The notes under the pieces: generated by a model
What the model saw: the letters and a program-made list of their open reading frames with translations, nothing else
Database searches by the model: none
What the model was told of the DNA's origin: nothing
From: an uncultured Eisenbergiella sp.
GTDB lineage: Bacteria; Bacillota; Clostridia; Lachnospirales; Lachnospiraceae
Assembly (NCBI GenBank): GCA_947630215.1
Contig: CANRGX010000020.1
Location: 1-38,551, forward strand
Length of the DNA: 38,551 bases
Direction: 5' to 3'
Shown: positions 1 through 7,772 of the stretch, one piece after another
Layout of the letters: the number at the start of each line of letters is the position of its first letter
Position numbering within the stretch: position 1 is the stretch's first letter
Translations under genes and position numbers: made by a program

Positions 1-72
1 AGAGTGCCTCCTTTTTAGTGTCTGATTTATTGTAACAGGTAGTGCATGATCGTGTCTACTTATTTAGTATAG
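1..72 (-). mobile_element. Probable end of an insertion sequence; transposase off-window to the left
   Basis: The recombinase reading frame to the right is interrupted by a stop at 70-72, and nothing upstream resembles a recombinase in any frame. Read on the minus strand, the segment carries two related motifs, AAATAAGTAGACAC next to the junction and AATAAATCAGACAC about 30 bases inward. These are followed by AAAAAGGAGG placed to serve a start codon at or just beyond base 1. Repeated motifs at a terminus followed by a ribosome site resemble the end of an insertion sequence (IS21-like elements carry multiple terminal repeats). The family is a guess, because no transposase sequence is visible. 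Confidence 0.4.
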
Positions 73-1317
73 ATCCACAACGAGTTTTACGCACGCGATA
101 CCAGCCGGAAGATACGGGCGGTAAACAAGTCCAAGGGTGAGCGAGGCATCCCTCTAACCACCAACATCCCCTACGGTTACGTCAAAAACCCGGAGGATAG
201 GACGAACTGGCTTGTGGACGAGGAAGCGGCACAGGTGGTGAAACGCATTTTCAACCTCTGCATGGAGGTGCGGGGATCGAAACAGATCGCACAGGTGCTG
301 AAAGAGGAGAAAATTCTGGCTCCAAATGCCTACAGACGTAAGGAAGGGTTGAATGTTCCCGGCATGGAAAGTGCTGACCAATATGGTTGGAATCCGACTG
401 TCGTTGCCAACATTCTGGAACGCAGGGAGTACACCGGCTGTACGGTGAATTTCAAGACCTACACTAACTCAATCTGGGATAAGAAGAAACGGGACAATCC
501 GGAAGAAAACTGGGCTATTTTTGAAGGTACCCATCCGGCCATCATTGAGCCGGAAGTGTGGGAAAAAGTTCAGGAAATCCGCCGGCAGCGTCACCGCAGG
601 ACAAGGACAGGCAAGAGCAGTATGTTTTCCGGCCTTATCTACTGTGCAGACTGTGGGGCGAAGATGTACTATTGCACCAGCAACAAGTATGAGAAACGGC
701 AGGATCACTTCGTCTGCTCCCGCTATCGCGATACTGCCGGAAGCTGTACGATACACTACATCCGGGCGGTGGTGCTGGAGCAAATGGTCTGGATGCACAT
801 GGAGGCTGTGATAGCGTATGTGTCCCGCCATGAGGCTTACTTCCGCAAACAGATGGAACAAAGGCTTCCGCTGCAAAGTCAGGAAACGATCCGTATGCAC
901 AGAAAAAAGCTGGCGCAGGATGAAAAGCGCATTGCTGAACTTGACCGGCTTTTTATCCGTATCTATGAGGATAACGTAGCTGGACGGGTGAGCGATGAAC
1001 GGTTCGCCATGATGAGCAGGAACTACGAAGATGAGCAGGAACAGCTCAAGGCCGAAGTGCAGACATTACAGCAGGAAATTGAAGTACAGGAACGACAGAT
1101 TCAAGATTTGGAACAGTTTATCAAGCGGGTACGCAAGTACGCTGATCTAAGGGAACTGACGCCATACGCCCTGCGGGAGCTTGTGAAAGCAATTTATATT
1201 GGGGCGCCGGACAAGTCCAGCGGCAAGCGGCGGCAGGAAATTCGCATTGAGTATGACCTTGTGGGCTACATCCCGTTGGATAAGCTGATGGAACAGGAAA
1301 AGCAGGAAACGGCATGA
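73..1317 (+). pseudogene. Large serine recombinase (DUF4368 type), N-terminal catalytic domain missing
   Basis: The frame is open from 73 and reads IHNEFYARDTSRKIRAV, the usual junction between the resolvase domain and the Recombinase domain of TndX/Tn4451-type large serine recombinases. The Recombinase domain follows (PYGYV, then a segment ending ILAP). Next come a zinc ribbon with paired cysteines (YCADCGAKM, later FVCSRY and GSCT), a coiled coil rich in Glu, Gln and Arg at about 900-1130, and a C-terminal DUF4368 segment. About 414 residues remain, against roughly 520-550 in intact relatives. The missing part is the domain with the nucleophilic serine, so the product cannot recombine DNA. 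The only in-frame start codon near the front is a GTG at 214 inside the domain. I read it as a remnant of an integrative element, cut by whatever occupies 1-72. Confidence 0.85.
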
Positions 1318-1331
1318 CCGAAATCATGCCG
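1310..1331 (+). repeat. Small inverted repeat over the recombinase stop codon
   Basis: CGGCATGA and TCATGCCG form a perfect 8-bp stem around a 6-base loop, with the stop codon in the left arm. No T-run follows, so it is not a standard terminator. Its position just past a recombinase gene would also suit part of an attachment region, but nothing proves that. Confidence 0.4.
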
Positions 1332-1403
1332 TCCCTGCAAAACTTGATAAAACTTTCTTACGATAGCCCCGGTTTACCTGGGTTCTTTCAAGAGAAATCT
1401 TCC

Positions 1404-1455
1404 ATAAAAATCAGGGCCGGAAACCTGTTGGTACGGGTTTCCGGCCCTTTTCCTA
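1404..1455. terminator. Strong bidirectional rho-independent terminator
   Basis: A perfect 13-bp stem (AGGGCCGGAAACC at 1413-1425 with its complement at 1436-1448) encloses a 10-base loop. T-rich sequence follows on the plus strand, and an A-run precedes it at 1404-1410, which gives the U-run on the minus strand. It can stop the recombinase remnant from the left and the uxu operon from the right, and it marks the border between accessory and core DNA. Confidence 0.9.
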
Positions 1456-1489
1456 TTTTCTTTTCTTCTGCCGGCGGGCTATCCGCCGC

Positions 1490-3100
1490 TTACCCGGTAT
1501 ATTTTACCAGCGTCGCGCGAACCGCGCCGGGCCCGGCCACCAGTTCTTTCAAATAGCTGCACACCCGATCCGCCAGACCGGCCTCGTACAGATCCACGCC
1601 AAAAATCTTCGCTTTTTTCAGAAGCGGTTCCAAAACCGCCGTATCTGCTTCCTTCCCCAGCGCAAAGCCCGCCACATACGGGCAAACCGTATCCAGCAGC
1701 GGATCGGAACTCAATTCAAAGGGTCTGCCCTCATCGTCCACTGCCATCAGGTAGCGCAGCCAGCCCGCAAATACCAGCGGAATGAGCTTTAAGTCCGCCA
1801 CGTCCAGCGTCTTGTCTGCGGCGTAGGCCTTGATTGTTTCCCCGAACCGGATCGGCAGCTTCTGCGAGGTATCGGTGGCAATCCGCTGCGGCGTGTCCGG
1901 CATGAATGGATTGGGAATGCGCACGTTCAGCACCGTATCCAGAAATTCCTTCGGATCCAGCACGCCGGGATCGGTCACCACAGGCAGGCCCTCCTGATAG
2001 CCGATGGTGCGCACCAGCCGCGCCAGCTGCGGATCCTGCATTTCGTCGGAAATTTTCCGATAGCCCAGCAGGCAGCCGAATACCGCCAGCGCCGTATGCA
2101 GCGGATTTAAGCAGGTACAGACCTTCATCCGCTCCACTTTGTCCACCGTCTCGCGGTCCGTAAATAAAAATCCGCACTTTTCCAGCGCGGGACGGCCGCC
2201 CGGAAAATCGTCCTCTATCACCAGATACTCGCACTCCTCCGCATTGACGAAGGGGGCCGCATAGGTGCCCCTTGCCGTAACGGCCGGATCGGCGTCCTCC
2301 AGCCCGTCTGCCTTGAGCATTTCCAGCACGGAAGCGTCGGGGCGCGGCGTGATCTTATCGATCATCGTCCACGGGAAGGAAACGGCGCTTTTATCGGTCA
2401 CATAGTCCCAAAATCCGGCGTCCGCCGTTTTGTTTTCCACCCATGCCTGCGCAAAGGTGCAAATGGCGTCCCGCAGCCGATCCCCGTTATGGGAGCAGTT
2501 ATCCATACTGACCATGGCAATGGGTTTTTTCCCCGCCTGATACCGGCAGTACAGCAGCGCGGCCACCTTTCCCATATAGCTGGCCGGCTTTTGGGGCCCG
2601 TTTTCCAGATCCGCCCTGACGGAAGCGAGCAGCTCCCCGGATCCGCTGCCCAGGCTGTATCCCTTCTCCGTAATGGTAAAGGAAGCGATCTGGAGGGAAT
2701 CCTTCCGGAAAATTTCGGCCAGTCTCCCATACTGTTCTGCATTTTCGGAATCCAGGATACAGGATTCCATAACGCTGCCGACCACCGTTTTTTCCACGTT
2801 TCCGTCCGCCTTTAACGTCACCAGGACGGACAGATTGTCGTGCGGATGGTACATTTTTTCTATGAGCTCGTAATCAAAGCCCTCCGCCGCGATCAGTCCC
2901 CGATCCAGCGTCCCGTCGTTTAAGAGGTTCTGTACCGCGTTTGCCTGAAAAGCCCGGAAAATATTCCCCGCGCCAAAATGGATCCAAAACGGATTCTCCC
3001 GGGTCGCCTGTCCTACCTTCTCCCGGTCGTACTGCGGCAGCCGGTAACCGGCCGCTTCCCACTGCTTTCTGTCTCTGATCCCTTCTCTGTCAAGCTTCAT
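1490..3100 (-). CDS. uxuB: Fructuronate reductase (mannonate oxidoreductase)
   Basis: The 536-residue protein belongs to the long-chain mannitol dehydrogenase family. It has an N-terminal NAD-binding segment (HFGAGNIFRAF, about residues 40-50) and the family signature around MDNCSHNGDRL (about residue 200). The lysine region near FPWTMIDKITPR and the helical C-terminal domain are present. In known pathways UxuB interconverts D-fructuronate and D-mannonate with NAD(H) in glucuronate catabolism, in the cytoplasm. Its ATG overlaps the uxuA stop codon (ATGA), so translation is probably coupled. It is the last gene of the operon and is followed by the terminator at 1404-1455. Length and motifs fit UxuB better than mannitol or altronate dehydrogenases, and the uxuA neighbour settles the choice. 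Confidence 0.93.
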   Translation of the reverse strand: MKLDREGIRDRKQWEAAGYRLPQYDREKVGQATRENPFWIHFGAGNIFRAFQANAVQNLLNDGTLDRGLIAAEGFDYELIEKMYHPHDNLSVLVTLKADGNVEKTVVGSVMESCILDSENAEQYGRLAEIFRKDSLQIASFTITEKGYSLGSGSGELLASVRADLENGPQKPASYMGKVAALLYCRYQAGKKPIAMVSMDNCSHNGDRLRDAICTFAQAWVENKTADAGFWDYVTDKSAVSFPWTMIDKITPRPDASVLEMLKADGLEDADPAVTARGTYAAPFVNAEECEYLVIEDDFPGGRPALEKCGFLFTDRETVDKVERMKVCTCLNPLHTALAVFGCLLGYRKISDEMQDPQLARLVRTIGYQEGLPVVTDPGVLDPKEFLDTVLNVRIPNPFMPDTPQRIATDTSQKLPIRFGETIKAYAADKTLDVADLKLIPLVFAGWLRYLMAVDDEGRPFELSSDPLLDTVCPYVAGFALGKEADTAVLEPLLKKAKIFGVDLYEAGLADRVCSYLKELVAGPGAVRATLVKYTG

Positions 3101-4179
3101 TGTTTTTTCTTACCCCTCTCCGCTTTCTCAATGGCTTCCCAAAGCCCGTTTAAGTACGCCGCGCCCAGCGCACGGTCGTACAGCCCGTACCCCGGCATGG
3201 CCACTTCGTCCCAGATCATGCGCCCGTGATCGGGGCGGATGGGCCCGTCAAACCCGATCTCGTACAGCGCCTTCATAATCTCATACATATCAAAAGTACC
3301 GTCGGAGGACAGATGGGCCGATTCCTCAAAATTGGTGGGCGAGAGGAATTTCAGGTTCCGCACATGGGCAAAGTGGATCCTGCCCTTCAGGGAACGGATC
3401 ATATCGGGAAGATCGTTTTCCAGGTTTGTCCCGTAGGATCCGGAGCAGAACGTCACGCCGTTGTGGGGGTCGTCCACCATCTTCATCATCCGCAGGATAT
3501 TCGCCTTGTTGATGATGATACGCGGCAGGCCGAATACGCTCCAGGCGGGATCGTCCGGATGAATGGCCATCTTAATATCATACCGGTTGCAGACAGGCAT
3601 GATCCGCTCCAGAAAATACTTTAAGTTATCGAACAGTTTTTCCTCGTCCACGTCCTTATAGAGCGCAAACAACTCCTTCACATGGGCCATGCGCTCCGGT
3701 TCCCAGCCCGGCATGACGGTGCCGTTGGTATCCCCGGCAATGGAGGCAAACATTTTTTCCGGATCCAGGGCGTCCACCGCTTCCTGGGTATAGGCCAACA
3801 CCGTGGAACCGTCGGGCCGCACCCGGGCCAGCTCGGTTCTGGTCCAGTCGAATACCGGCATAAAGTTATAACAGACCAGATGGATGTCCTCTTTCCCCAG
3901 ATTTTCCAGCGTTTCTATGTAATTGTCGATATACTGCTCTCTTTCCGGCGCGCCAATCTTGATGGCGTCGTGGATGTTGACGCTTTCGATGCCGGCGATG
4001 TGCATACCGGCCGCCTCCACTTCCTCCTTCAGTGCCCGAATGCGCTGGCGGCTCCAGACCTCCCCCGCCGGCACGTCGTAAAGCGTGGTGATCACGCCCG
4101 TCACGCCCGGAATCTGACGAATCTGTCTGAGCGTCACCGTATCGAATTTACTCCCGTACCACCGCAATGTCATTTCCAT
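3097..4179 (-). CDS. uxuA: Mannonate dehydratase
   Basis: The protein has 360 residues, the normal length for UxuA. It opens with LRWYGSKFDTVTLRQIRQIPGV, the hallmark start of the family, and contains the metal-site segments AIHPDDPAW and FCSGSYGTNL, plus PDHGRMIWDE near the C-terminus. UxuA removes water from D-mannonate to give 2-keto-3-deoxy-D-gluconate. With UxuB it turns fructuronate into KDG, which then enters the Entner-Doudoroff steps; the KDG kinase and aldolase are not in this window. An AAGGGG ribosome site lies about 12 bases before the ATG. A second ATG two codons in cannot be excluded. Confidence 0.96.
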   Translation of the reverse strand: MEMTLRWYGSKFDTVTLRQIRQIPGVTGVITTLYDVPAGEVWSRQRIRALKEEVEAAGMHIAGIESVNIHDAIKIGAPEREQYIDNYIETLENLGKEDIHLVCYNFMPVFDWTRTELARVRPDGSTVLAYTQEAVDALDPEKMFASIAGDTNGTVMPGWEPERMAHVKELFALYKDVDEEKLFDNLKYFLERIMPVCNRYDIKMAIHPDDPAWSVFGLPRIIINKANILRMMKMVDDPHNGVTFCSGSYGTNLENDLPDMIRSLKGRIHFAHVRNLKFLSPTNFEESAHLSSDGTFDMYEIMKALYEIGFDGPIRPDHGRMIWDEVAMPGYGLYDRALGAAYLNGLWEAIEKAERGKKKQ

Positions 4180-4238
4180 ATTCTGGCTTTCCCCTTTCCT
4201 GCAAAACCCCTGTTTCTTTTTATTTTATCAGCTTATTC

Positions 4239-5486
4239 TTAAAAAGTCCACTGTCCGGCGCAGGCCGCCGCGATGGACAGCCCTGCCTGTTCGTTATAAG
4301 GAATCAGCGTCGCCTGGAAGGCATGGTACAAATCCGACTTGCCCGGCCAGACCGTGCCCATGAGCGCGTTCTTTTCATCCAGCTGGTGAAACCAGGAACC
4401 GTTTACCCGGTCGTGCACCACGGTATCCAGATACTCCATGAAGACGGCATAGTCCTGCGCGTAGGCCTCCCGGCCGCTGACCCGGGACAAAACGGCGGAG
4501 GTGTTGATGGCTTCCGCCAGCGTCCAGTGCATCCGGTCGTGCACCACCGGTTTTCCGTTCCAGTCCGTGGTGTAGACGATCCCCGGCGCGCCGTCGCAGT
4601 TCCAGGCATCGGAAACGGCCCGGCGGTACAGCTTTTCTGCCGCTTCCAGATAGGGTTTGCTCTCTTTCGTCCCCTGTCCGTAGACGGACAGGGCCCACTG
4701 GGTAATCAGCCTGGCCCACTCTATGCCGTGGCCCGGCGTGGCCCCGTAGGGTTTAAAAGGATCGTCCGGTCTTTCCCTGTTGCACTCCAGGTCCGCTTTC
4801 CAGTCCTTGGTAAAATGCTCCGGCAGGCGCCATTCGTTCTGGCTGCCCCACTCCAGCACATGGGCGATGATCCGGCCCGCGCGGGCGCGGTATGTTTCAT
4901 CCGAAAGGGCATCCGCCACCGCCAGAAACGCTTCCACCGTGTGCATATTGGCGTTGAGCCCCCGGTAATCGTCCAGCACGGTAAATTCCGTGTTCCAGGT
5001 GTCGCAGGACAGCCCTTCTTTTTCATTCCAGAATTTCTCGTCATACAGCCGGCAGGCGTCCTCCAGCAACTCCTTTGCCCCGGCCCGGCCGGCCAGCAGG
5101 GCGGAGGAAGCCGCCAAAATCACAAACGCATGGGCATAACACTGCTTGGTGGGAAGCGCTTTCCCATCCGCGCCAAGTCCGGCGAACCATCCGCCGTTGA
5201 CCCGGTCGCGCAGTTCTCCCGCCAGCCCTTTCAGTCCGGCGTCGGCCAGTTGCCCGCATCCTTCATATCCCAGCATCTGCCCGATGCTGTAGACGTGGGT
5301 CATCCGGGAGGTGATCCAGGTTTCCCTGGGACGATCCGTCCAGGGCGTGCCGTCGTCCCCCAGATAATAGGAGGATCCGCCCGGAGAAGGAAACTGTTTT
5401 CCAAACGCCAGCAGTTCTTCTCTCAGTTCCTTTAAAAACGCTTTGTTTTCCGCCGTATCCAGCTGATATTTCCTGTTCTTTTCCAT
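4239..5486 (-). CDS. AGE-family sugar isomerase/epimerase (YihS/mannose isomerase-like)
   Basis: The 415-residue protein has the (alpha/alpha)6-barrel pattern of the N-acylglucosamine 2-epimerase family. Conserved blocks include GLNANMHTVEAFLAV (about 165-180), WRLPEHFTKDW, FKPYGATPGHGIEWARL (about 240-256) and a late WPGKSDLYHAFQAT. The order and wording of these blocks match aldose-ketose isomerases such as YihS and mannose isomerase more closely than renin-binding-protein epimerases. I chose the start at 5486 because AAAGGAGAG lies about 11 bases upstream; an ATG at 5519 would add an unconserved head. It is the first gene of the operon, ahead of uxuA and uxuB. Activity on mannose, a uronate or sulfoquinovose cannot be decided here, and no other sulfoglycolysis genes are present. 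Confidence 0.85.
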   Translation of the reverse strand: MEKNRKYQLDTAENKAFLKELREELLAFGKQFPSPGGSSYYLGDDGTPWTDRPRETWITSRMTHVYSIGQMLGYEGCGQLADAGLKGLAGELRDRVNGGWFAGLGADGKALPTKQCYAHAFVILAASSALLAGRAGAKELLEDACRLYDEKFWNEKEGLSCDTWNTEFTVLDDYRGLNANMHTVEAFLAVADALSDETYRARAGRIIAHVLEWGSQNEWRLPEHFTKDWKADLECNRERPDDPFKPYGATPGHGIEWARLITQWALSVYGQGTKESKPYLEAAEKLYRRAVSDAWNCDGAPGIVYTTDWNGKPVVHDRMHWTLAEAINTSAVLSRVSGREAYAQDYAVFMEYLDTVVHDRVNGSWFHQLDEKNALMGTVWPGKSDLYHAFQATLIPYNEQAGLSIAAACAGQWTF

Positions 5487-5549
5487 CCCGTCTTCTCCCT
5501 CTCCTTTCCGCAGGCACACCGTCCCGTCTCATCCGGAAGATACAGTTGG

Positions 5550-5578
5550 ATCATAAACAATCCCCCGGCGCTTGTCAA
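5550..5578 (-). promoter_or_regulatory. Sigma-A promoter of the AGE isomerase-uxuAB operon
   Basis: On the minus strand TTGACA (5578-5573) and TATGAT (5555-5550) are separated by exactly 17 bases, upstream of the first gene's ribosome site. The predicted leader is about 55 bases. I see no convincing operator palindrome beside it. Confidence 0.85.
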
Positions 5579-5610
5579 GTCTCCCCCGGCGGCGGATGGA
5601 GCCGGATCCC

Positions 5611-5647
5611 GAAAAAAGAAAGGGAAGCGGAATGGGCACCGCCTCCC
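5611..5647 (-). terminator. Rho-independent terminator of spoVAD
   Basis: On the minus strand GGGAGGCGG and CCGCTTCCC pair, with one G-U, around an 8-base loop. TTTCTTTTTT follows. It lies about 40 bases past the spoVAD stop and just upstream of the isomerase promoter. Confidence 0.85.
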
Positions 5648-5684
5648 TCATAAAGAACTGCTTTGGTTCGTGTTATGGATCGTG

Positions 5685-6746
5685 TTACGCCACGTGCTCC
5701 AGCACCACGCCGTGCGCAATGCCCGGCACCGCCTGCCCCTCATTGAAGCTGGTTTTGGAGAGCAGGGCGCCCGTGGGGACAAAGAGCACCCGTTTCCAGA
5801 CGCCTTCCTCCAGCTGTTTTAAAATATAGGCCGACAGCACGGCGGCGGAACAGCCGCATCCGGAGCCGCCCGCATGGGTATCCTGTTTTTGGGCGTCGTA
5901 AATTTCAATGCCGCAGTCCGTATGCTGCGCGGCAATATCGATCCCCTGCTCCAGCAGCAGATCCAGCAGGGCCCGCTGTCCCACCGTTCCCAGATCGCCC
6001 GTGATGATCCGGTCATAGTCCTCCGGGCTGCGGCCAAAATCCTGCAGATTCTGCCGGATGGTATCCGCCGCGGCGGGAGCCATGCAGACGCCCATGTTCA
6101 AGCTGTCCTTGACGCCAAAATCCACAATGCGCCCCGGCGTGATGCCCGTGATCACGGCCCGGGCCCGGTCGCCCCTGCCATTGCTCAAAATAAACGCGCC
6201 GCTGCCCGTAACGGTCCAGGTGGCGGACAGCGGGCGCTGGTTTCCGTACCCCAGCGGGAAGCGGAATTCCTTTTCCGCGCTGGCAAAATGACTGCTGGTG
6301 ACGCAGCCCACATACTCCGCAAAGCCCCCGGCAATGGCCATGGCGCCCAGACTCAGGGAAAGGCCGCAGGTAGAACAGGCCCCGTAGAGACCGAACAGCG
6401 GCCGTTCATACTGGGCCAGTCCGAAGCTGGTGGCAATGCTCTGCCCCAGCAAATCGCCGGCAAACAGATACCTAAGATCCGTGGAATGCAGATTCGCCTT
6501 AGCGAGGGCCAGATGCAGCGCGTCCTGCTGCAGGCTGCTCTCCGCTTCCTCCCAGGTGCTGCATCCGAACAGATCGTCCTCTCCTATCCGGTCAAACAGA
6601 TCCGAAAGCGGCCCCTGCCCTTCCTTTTTTCCCACTACAGATGCGCTGGCGCGGATGAAAACGGGCACGGGAAATTTCACGCTCTGTCCGCCGCAGGCAA
6701 ACATCGCCTTATCGCCCTGTTCCTTCGGAATTTCCTGATTTTCCAT
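5685..6746 (-). CDS. spoVAD: Stage V sporulation protein AD
   Basis: The 353-residue protein has a thiolase-like fold. It starts VFIRASASVVGKKEGQGPL after a short head, contains the GACSTCG cysteine segment (about residue 130) and ends with ALLSKTSFNEGQAVPGIAHGVVLE, a typical SpoVAD tail. In Bacillus SpoVAD binds dipicolinic acid and is needed for its uptake into the forespore by the SpoVA channel. Here it stands alone, without spoVAC or spoVAE beside it, and has its own promoter and terminator. The start at 6746 has a GGAGGAA site five bases upstream. The ATG at 6818 is rejected because it overlaps the predicted -10 element. Confidence 0.93.
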   Translation of the reverse strand: MENQEIPKEQGDKAMFACGGQSVKFPVPVFIRASASVVGKKEGQGPLSDLFDRIGEDDLFGCSTWEEAESSLQQDALHLALAKANLHSTDLRYLFAGDLLGQSIATSFGLAQYERPLFGLYGACSTCGLSLSLGAMAIAGGFAEYVGCVTSSHFASAEKEFRFPLGYGNQRPLSATWTVTGSGAFILSNGRGDRARAVITGITPGRIVDFGVKDSLNMGVCMAPAAADTIRQNLQDFGRSPEDYDRIITGDLGTVGQRALLDLLLEQGIDIAAQHTDCGIEIYDAQKQDTHAGGSGCGCSAAVLSAYILKQLEEGVWKRVLFVPTGALLSKTSFNEGQAVPGIAHGVVLEHVA

Positions 6747-6817
6747 ACTGATTCCTCCATACCATATCTTTTGCGGCAAAGCGGATGTCCTGCAGCCGCT
6801 GTTTTTCCATTCCCACA

Positions 6818-6847
6818 TAGTATGGGAAAATCAGTCCGTTTTTATTC
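6818..6847 (-). promoter_or_regulatory. Sigma-G-type (forespore) promoter of spoVAD
   Basis: On the minus strand GAATA (6847-6843) and CATACTA (6824-6818) are separated by 18 bases. This matches the published Bacillus sigma-G pattern (GHATR, 18 bases, CATWHTA or close variants) at every defined position. It predicts a leader of about 65 bases. No sigma-A hexamers lie at the same place, and forespore expression fits the gene's role. Confidence 0.75.
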
Positions 6848-6869
6848 CGACCGTTTTTTGTCCCTGCTT

Positions 6870-7562
6870 TTAGTCCAGATCGACGTCATATTCCAGAATT
6901 TCTCCCGAAACCGCGTCAATGGTGTAACTGTACTCTGTCCTGCCCTGATAAAACTCGACCTCGTATTCCAGCCTTCCGTCGTCGTAGTCCTTCTCTGTCC
7001 TGAGAAACTGCACCTCGGATTCGGTCAGCTTCGCATGATCCAGAGCAATTTCCTTCGCCCTCTCGGCCCCGATTTCCTCATTTTTCACCTGATTCGTGCC
7101 GCCATCCGTCTTTCCTGCAGCGCCGGTCTCACCGGACGCCATGTCCTGAGGCGGAACCGAGGTTTCCTCCGGCGTGGCGGGCTGGGCGGCGGGCTGGGCG
7201 GTGGGCTGTGCAGCGGGCTGGGCCTGCGCGCGCTGTCCGGCCCCGCTTCTTTGCCCCTCGATATCCCTTACAAGGACGGCCCCGTCCCTGGCCTGGATCA
7301 CGTATTCATATTCCGCACCGCCGCTGTAGAAATCCACCTCATACAAAAAACGGCCGTCGTCAAACTCCAGCCGGCTGCGCAGCGCCGTCACCTCCGATTC
7401 CTTCAGTCCCGCATCCGCCAGCGCCACGGCCGCAGCGGCGGATTTCCCGATCCCCCGTCCGGACACAACGATAACCGCGGCGGCGAGAACCGCCAGAACA
7501 ATGACGGTAAGACAGGCGGCCGAAACAGCCGCTCTCTTGGGTGTACGAAACAAATTTTTCAT
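6870..7562 (-). CDS. Membrane-anchored protein with two PepSY domains
   Basis: The 230-residue protein has a short basic N-terminus and one hydrophobic segment (about residues 11-34), either an uncleaved anchor or a signal peptide. Two PepSY-like repeats follow. The first (about 38-102) carries FDDGRFLYEVDFYSGGAEYEYVI and the second (about 160-230) YDDGRLEYEVEFYQGRTEYSYTI. They are joined by a linker of AQPA/T repeats and acidic residues. PepSY domains often occur in secreted proteins and may modulate proteases or envelope processes, but the role of this one is unknown. The start at 7562 has AAAGGAGG nearby; longer in-frame extensions lack one and would place the promoter inside the gene. The upstream neighbour is a LytTR regulator, separated by a terminator. 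Confidence 0.8.
   Translation of the reverse strand: MKNLFRTPKRAAVSAACLTVIVLAVLAAAVIVVSGRGIGKSAAAAVALADAGLKESEVTALRSRLEFDDGRFLYEVDFYSGGAEYEYVIQARDGAVLVRDIEGQRSGAGQRAQAQPAAQPTAQPAAQPATPEETSVPPQDMASGETGAAGKTDGGTNQVKNEEIGAERAKEIALDHAKLTESEVQFLRTEKDYDDGRLEYEVEFYQGRTEYSYTIDAVSGEILEYDVDLD
7178..7225 (-). repeat. Four 12-bp tandem repeats inside the PepSY gene
   Basis: Four consecutive 12-base units related to CGGGCTGGGCGG encode repeats of Ala-Gln-Pro-Ala/Thr in the linker between the two PepSY domains. Units 1 and 2 are identical and the others differ at two or three positions. In-frame change of copy number would alter only the linker length. Confidence 0.8.
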
Positions 7563-7593
7563 TCTTCGACCTCCTTTCCGGATTATCAATAAC

Positions 7594-7622
7594 AGTATAG
7601 GCACGTTCTTTGGTATCGTCAA
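7594..7622 (-). promoter_or_regulatory. Sigma-A promoter of the PepSY gene
   Basis: On the minus strand TTGACG (7622-7617) and TATACT (7599-7594) are separated by 17 bases, with a leader of about 30 bases ending in the ribosome site. With the terminator upstream, this suggests the gene is expressed independently of the LytTR gene. Confidence 0.8.
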
Positions 7623-7681
7623 TCCCTTCTCCCAAATCTCCGTTTCAAAAAACAGTGTCCTCCGGATACCGGCTCTGCGGG

Positions 7682-7712
7682 AAAAAAGACGCCCGGGCTT
7701 GTCCCGGACGTC
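7682..7712 (-). terminator. Rho-independent terminator of the LytTR regulator gene
   Basis: On the minus strand GACGTCCGGG pairs with CCCGGGCGTC (one G-U) around a 5-base loop, and TTTTTT follows. It lies about 60 bases past the stop codon. Confidence 0.9.
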
Positions 7713-7772
7713 CTTTTTGCTGTTCTTTCTTCCTGTGCCTTCCGCCGTATCTGGTTTTGGCACAGCGCTTTT

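Noticed and set aside
214-1317. Recombinase read as an intact gene starting at 214
   Set aside because: The GTG at 214 lies inside the Recombinase domain and has no ribosome site; homology continues upstream to 73.
4167-5435. Long plus-strand open frame opposite the AGE isomerase
   Set aside because: It is the antisense shadow of a clear minus-strand gene in GC-rich DNA, has no ribosome site, and its translation shows no family motif. The same holds for 5874-7592, 8637-9941, 17922-19544, 26068-27861, 28470-29885 and 36841-37983.
4239-5486. Sulfoquinovose isomerase of a sulfoglycolysis pathway
   Set aside because: The protein is YihS-like, but no sulfofructose kinase, aldolase or transporter gene is nearby; the neighbours are uxuA and uxuB.
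5874-5960. Possible extra spoVA genes around spoVAD
   Set aside because: Neither strand shows a SpoVAC- or SpoVAE-like membrane protein beside it.
6747-6818. Longer SpoVAD start at 6818
   Set aside because: It begins inside the predicted -10 element, lacks a ribosome site and adds residues unlike the family.
7623-7690. LytTR binding repeats upstream of the PepSY promoter
   Set aside because: I found only a loose GTT-containing match and no second copy at the required spacing.
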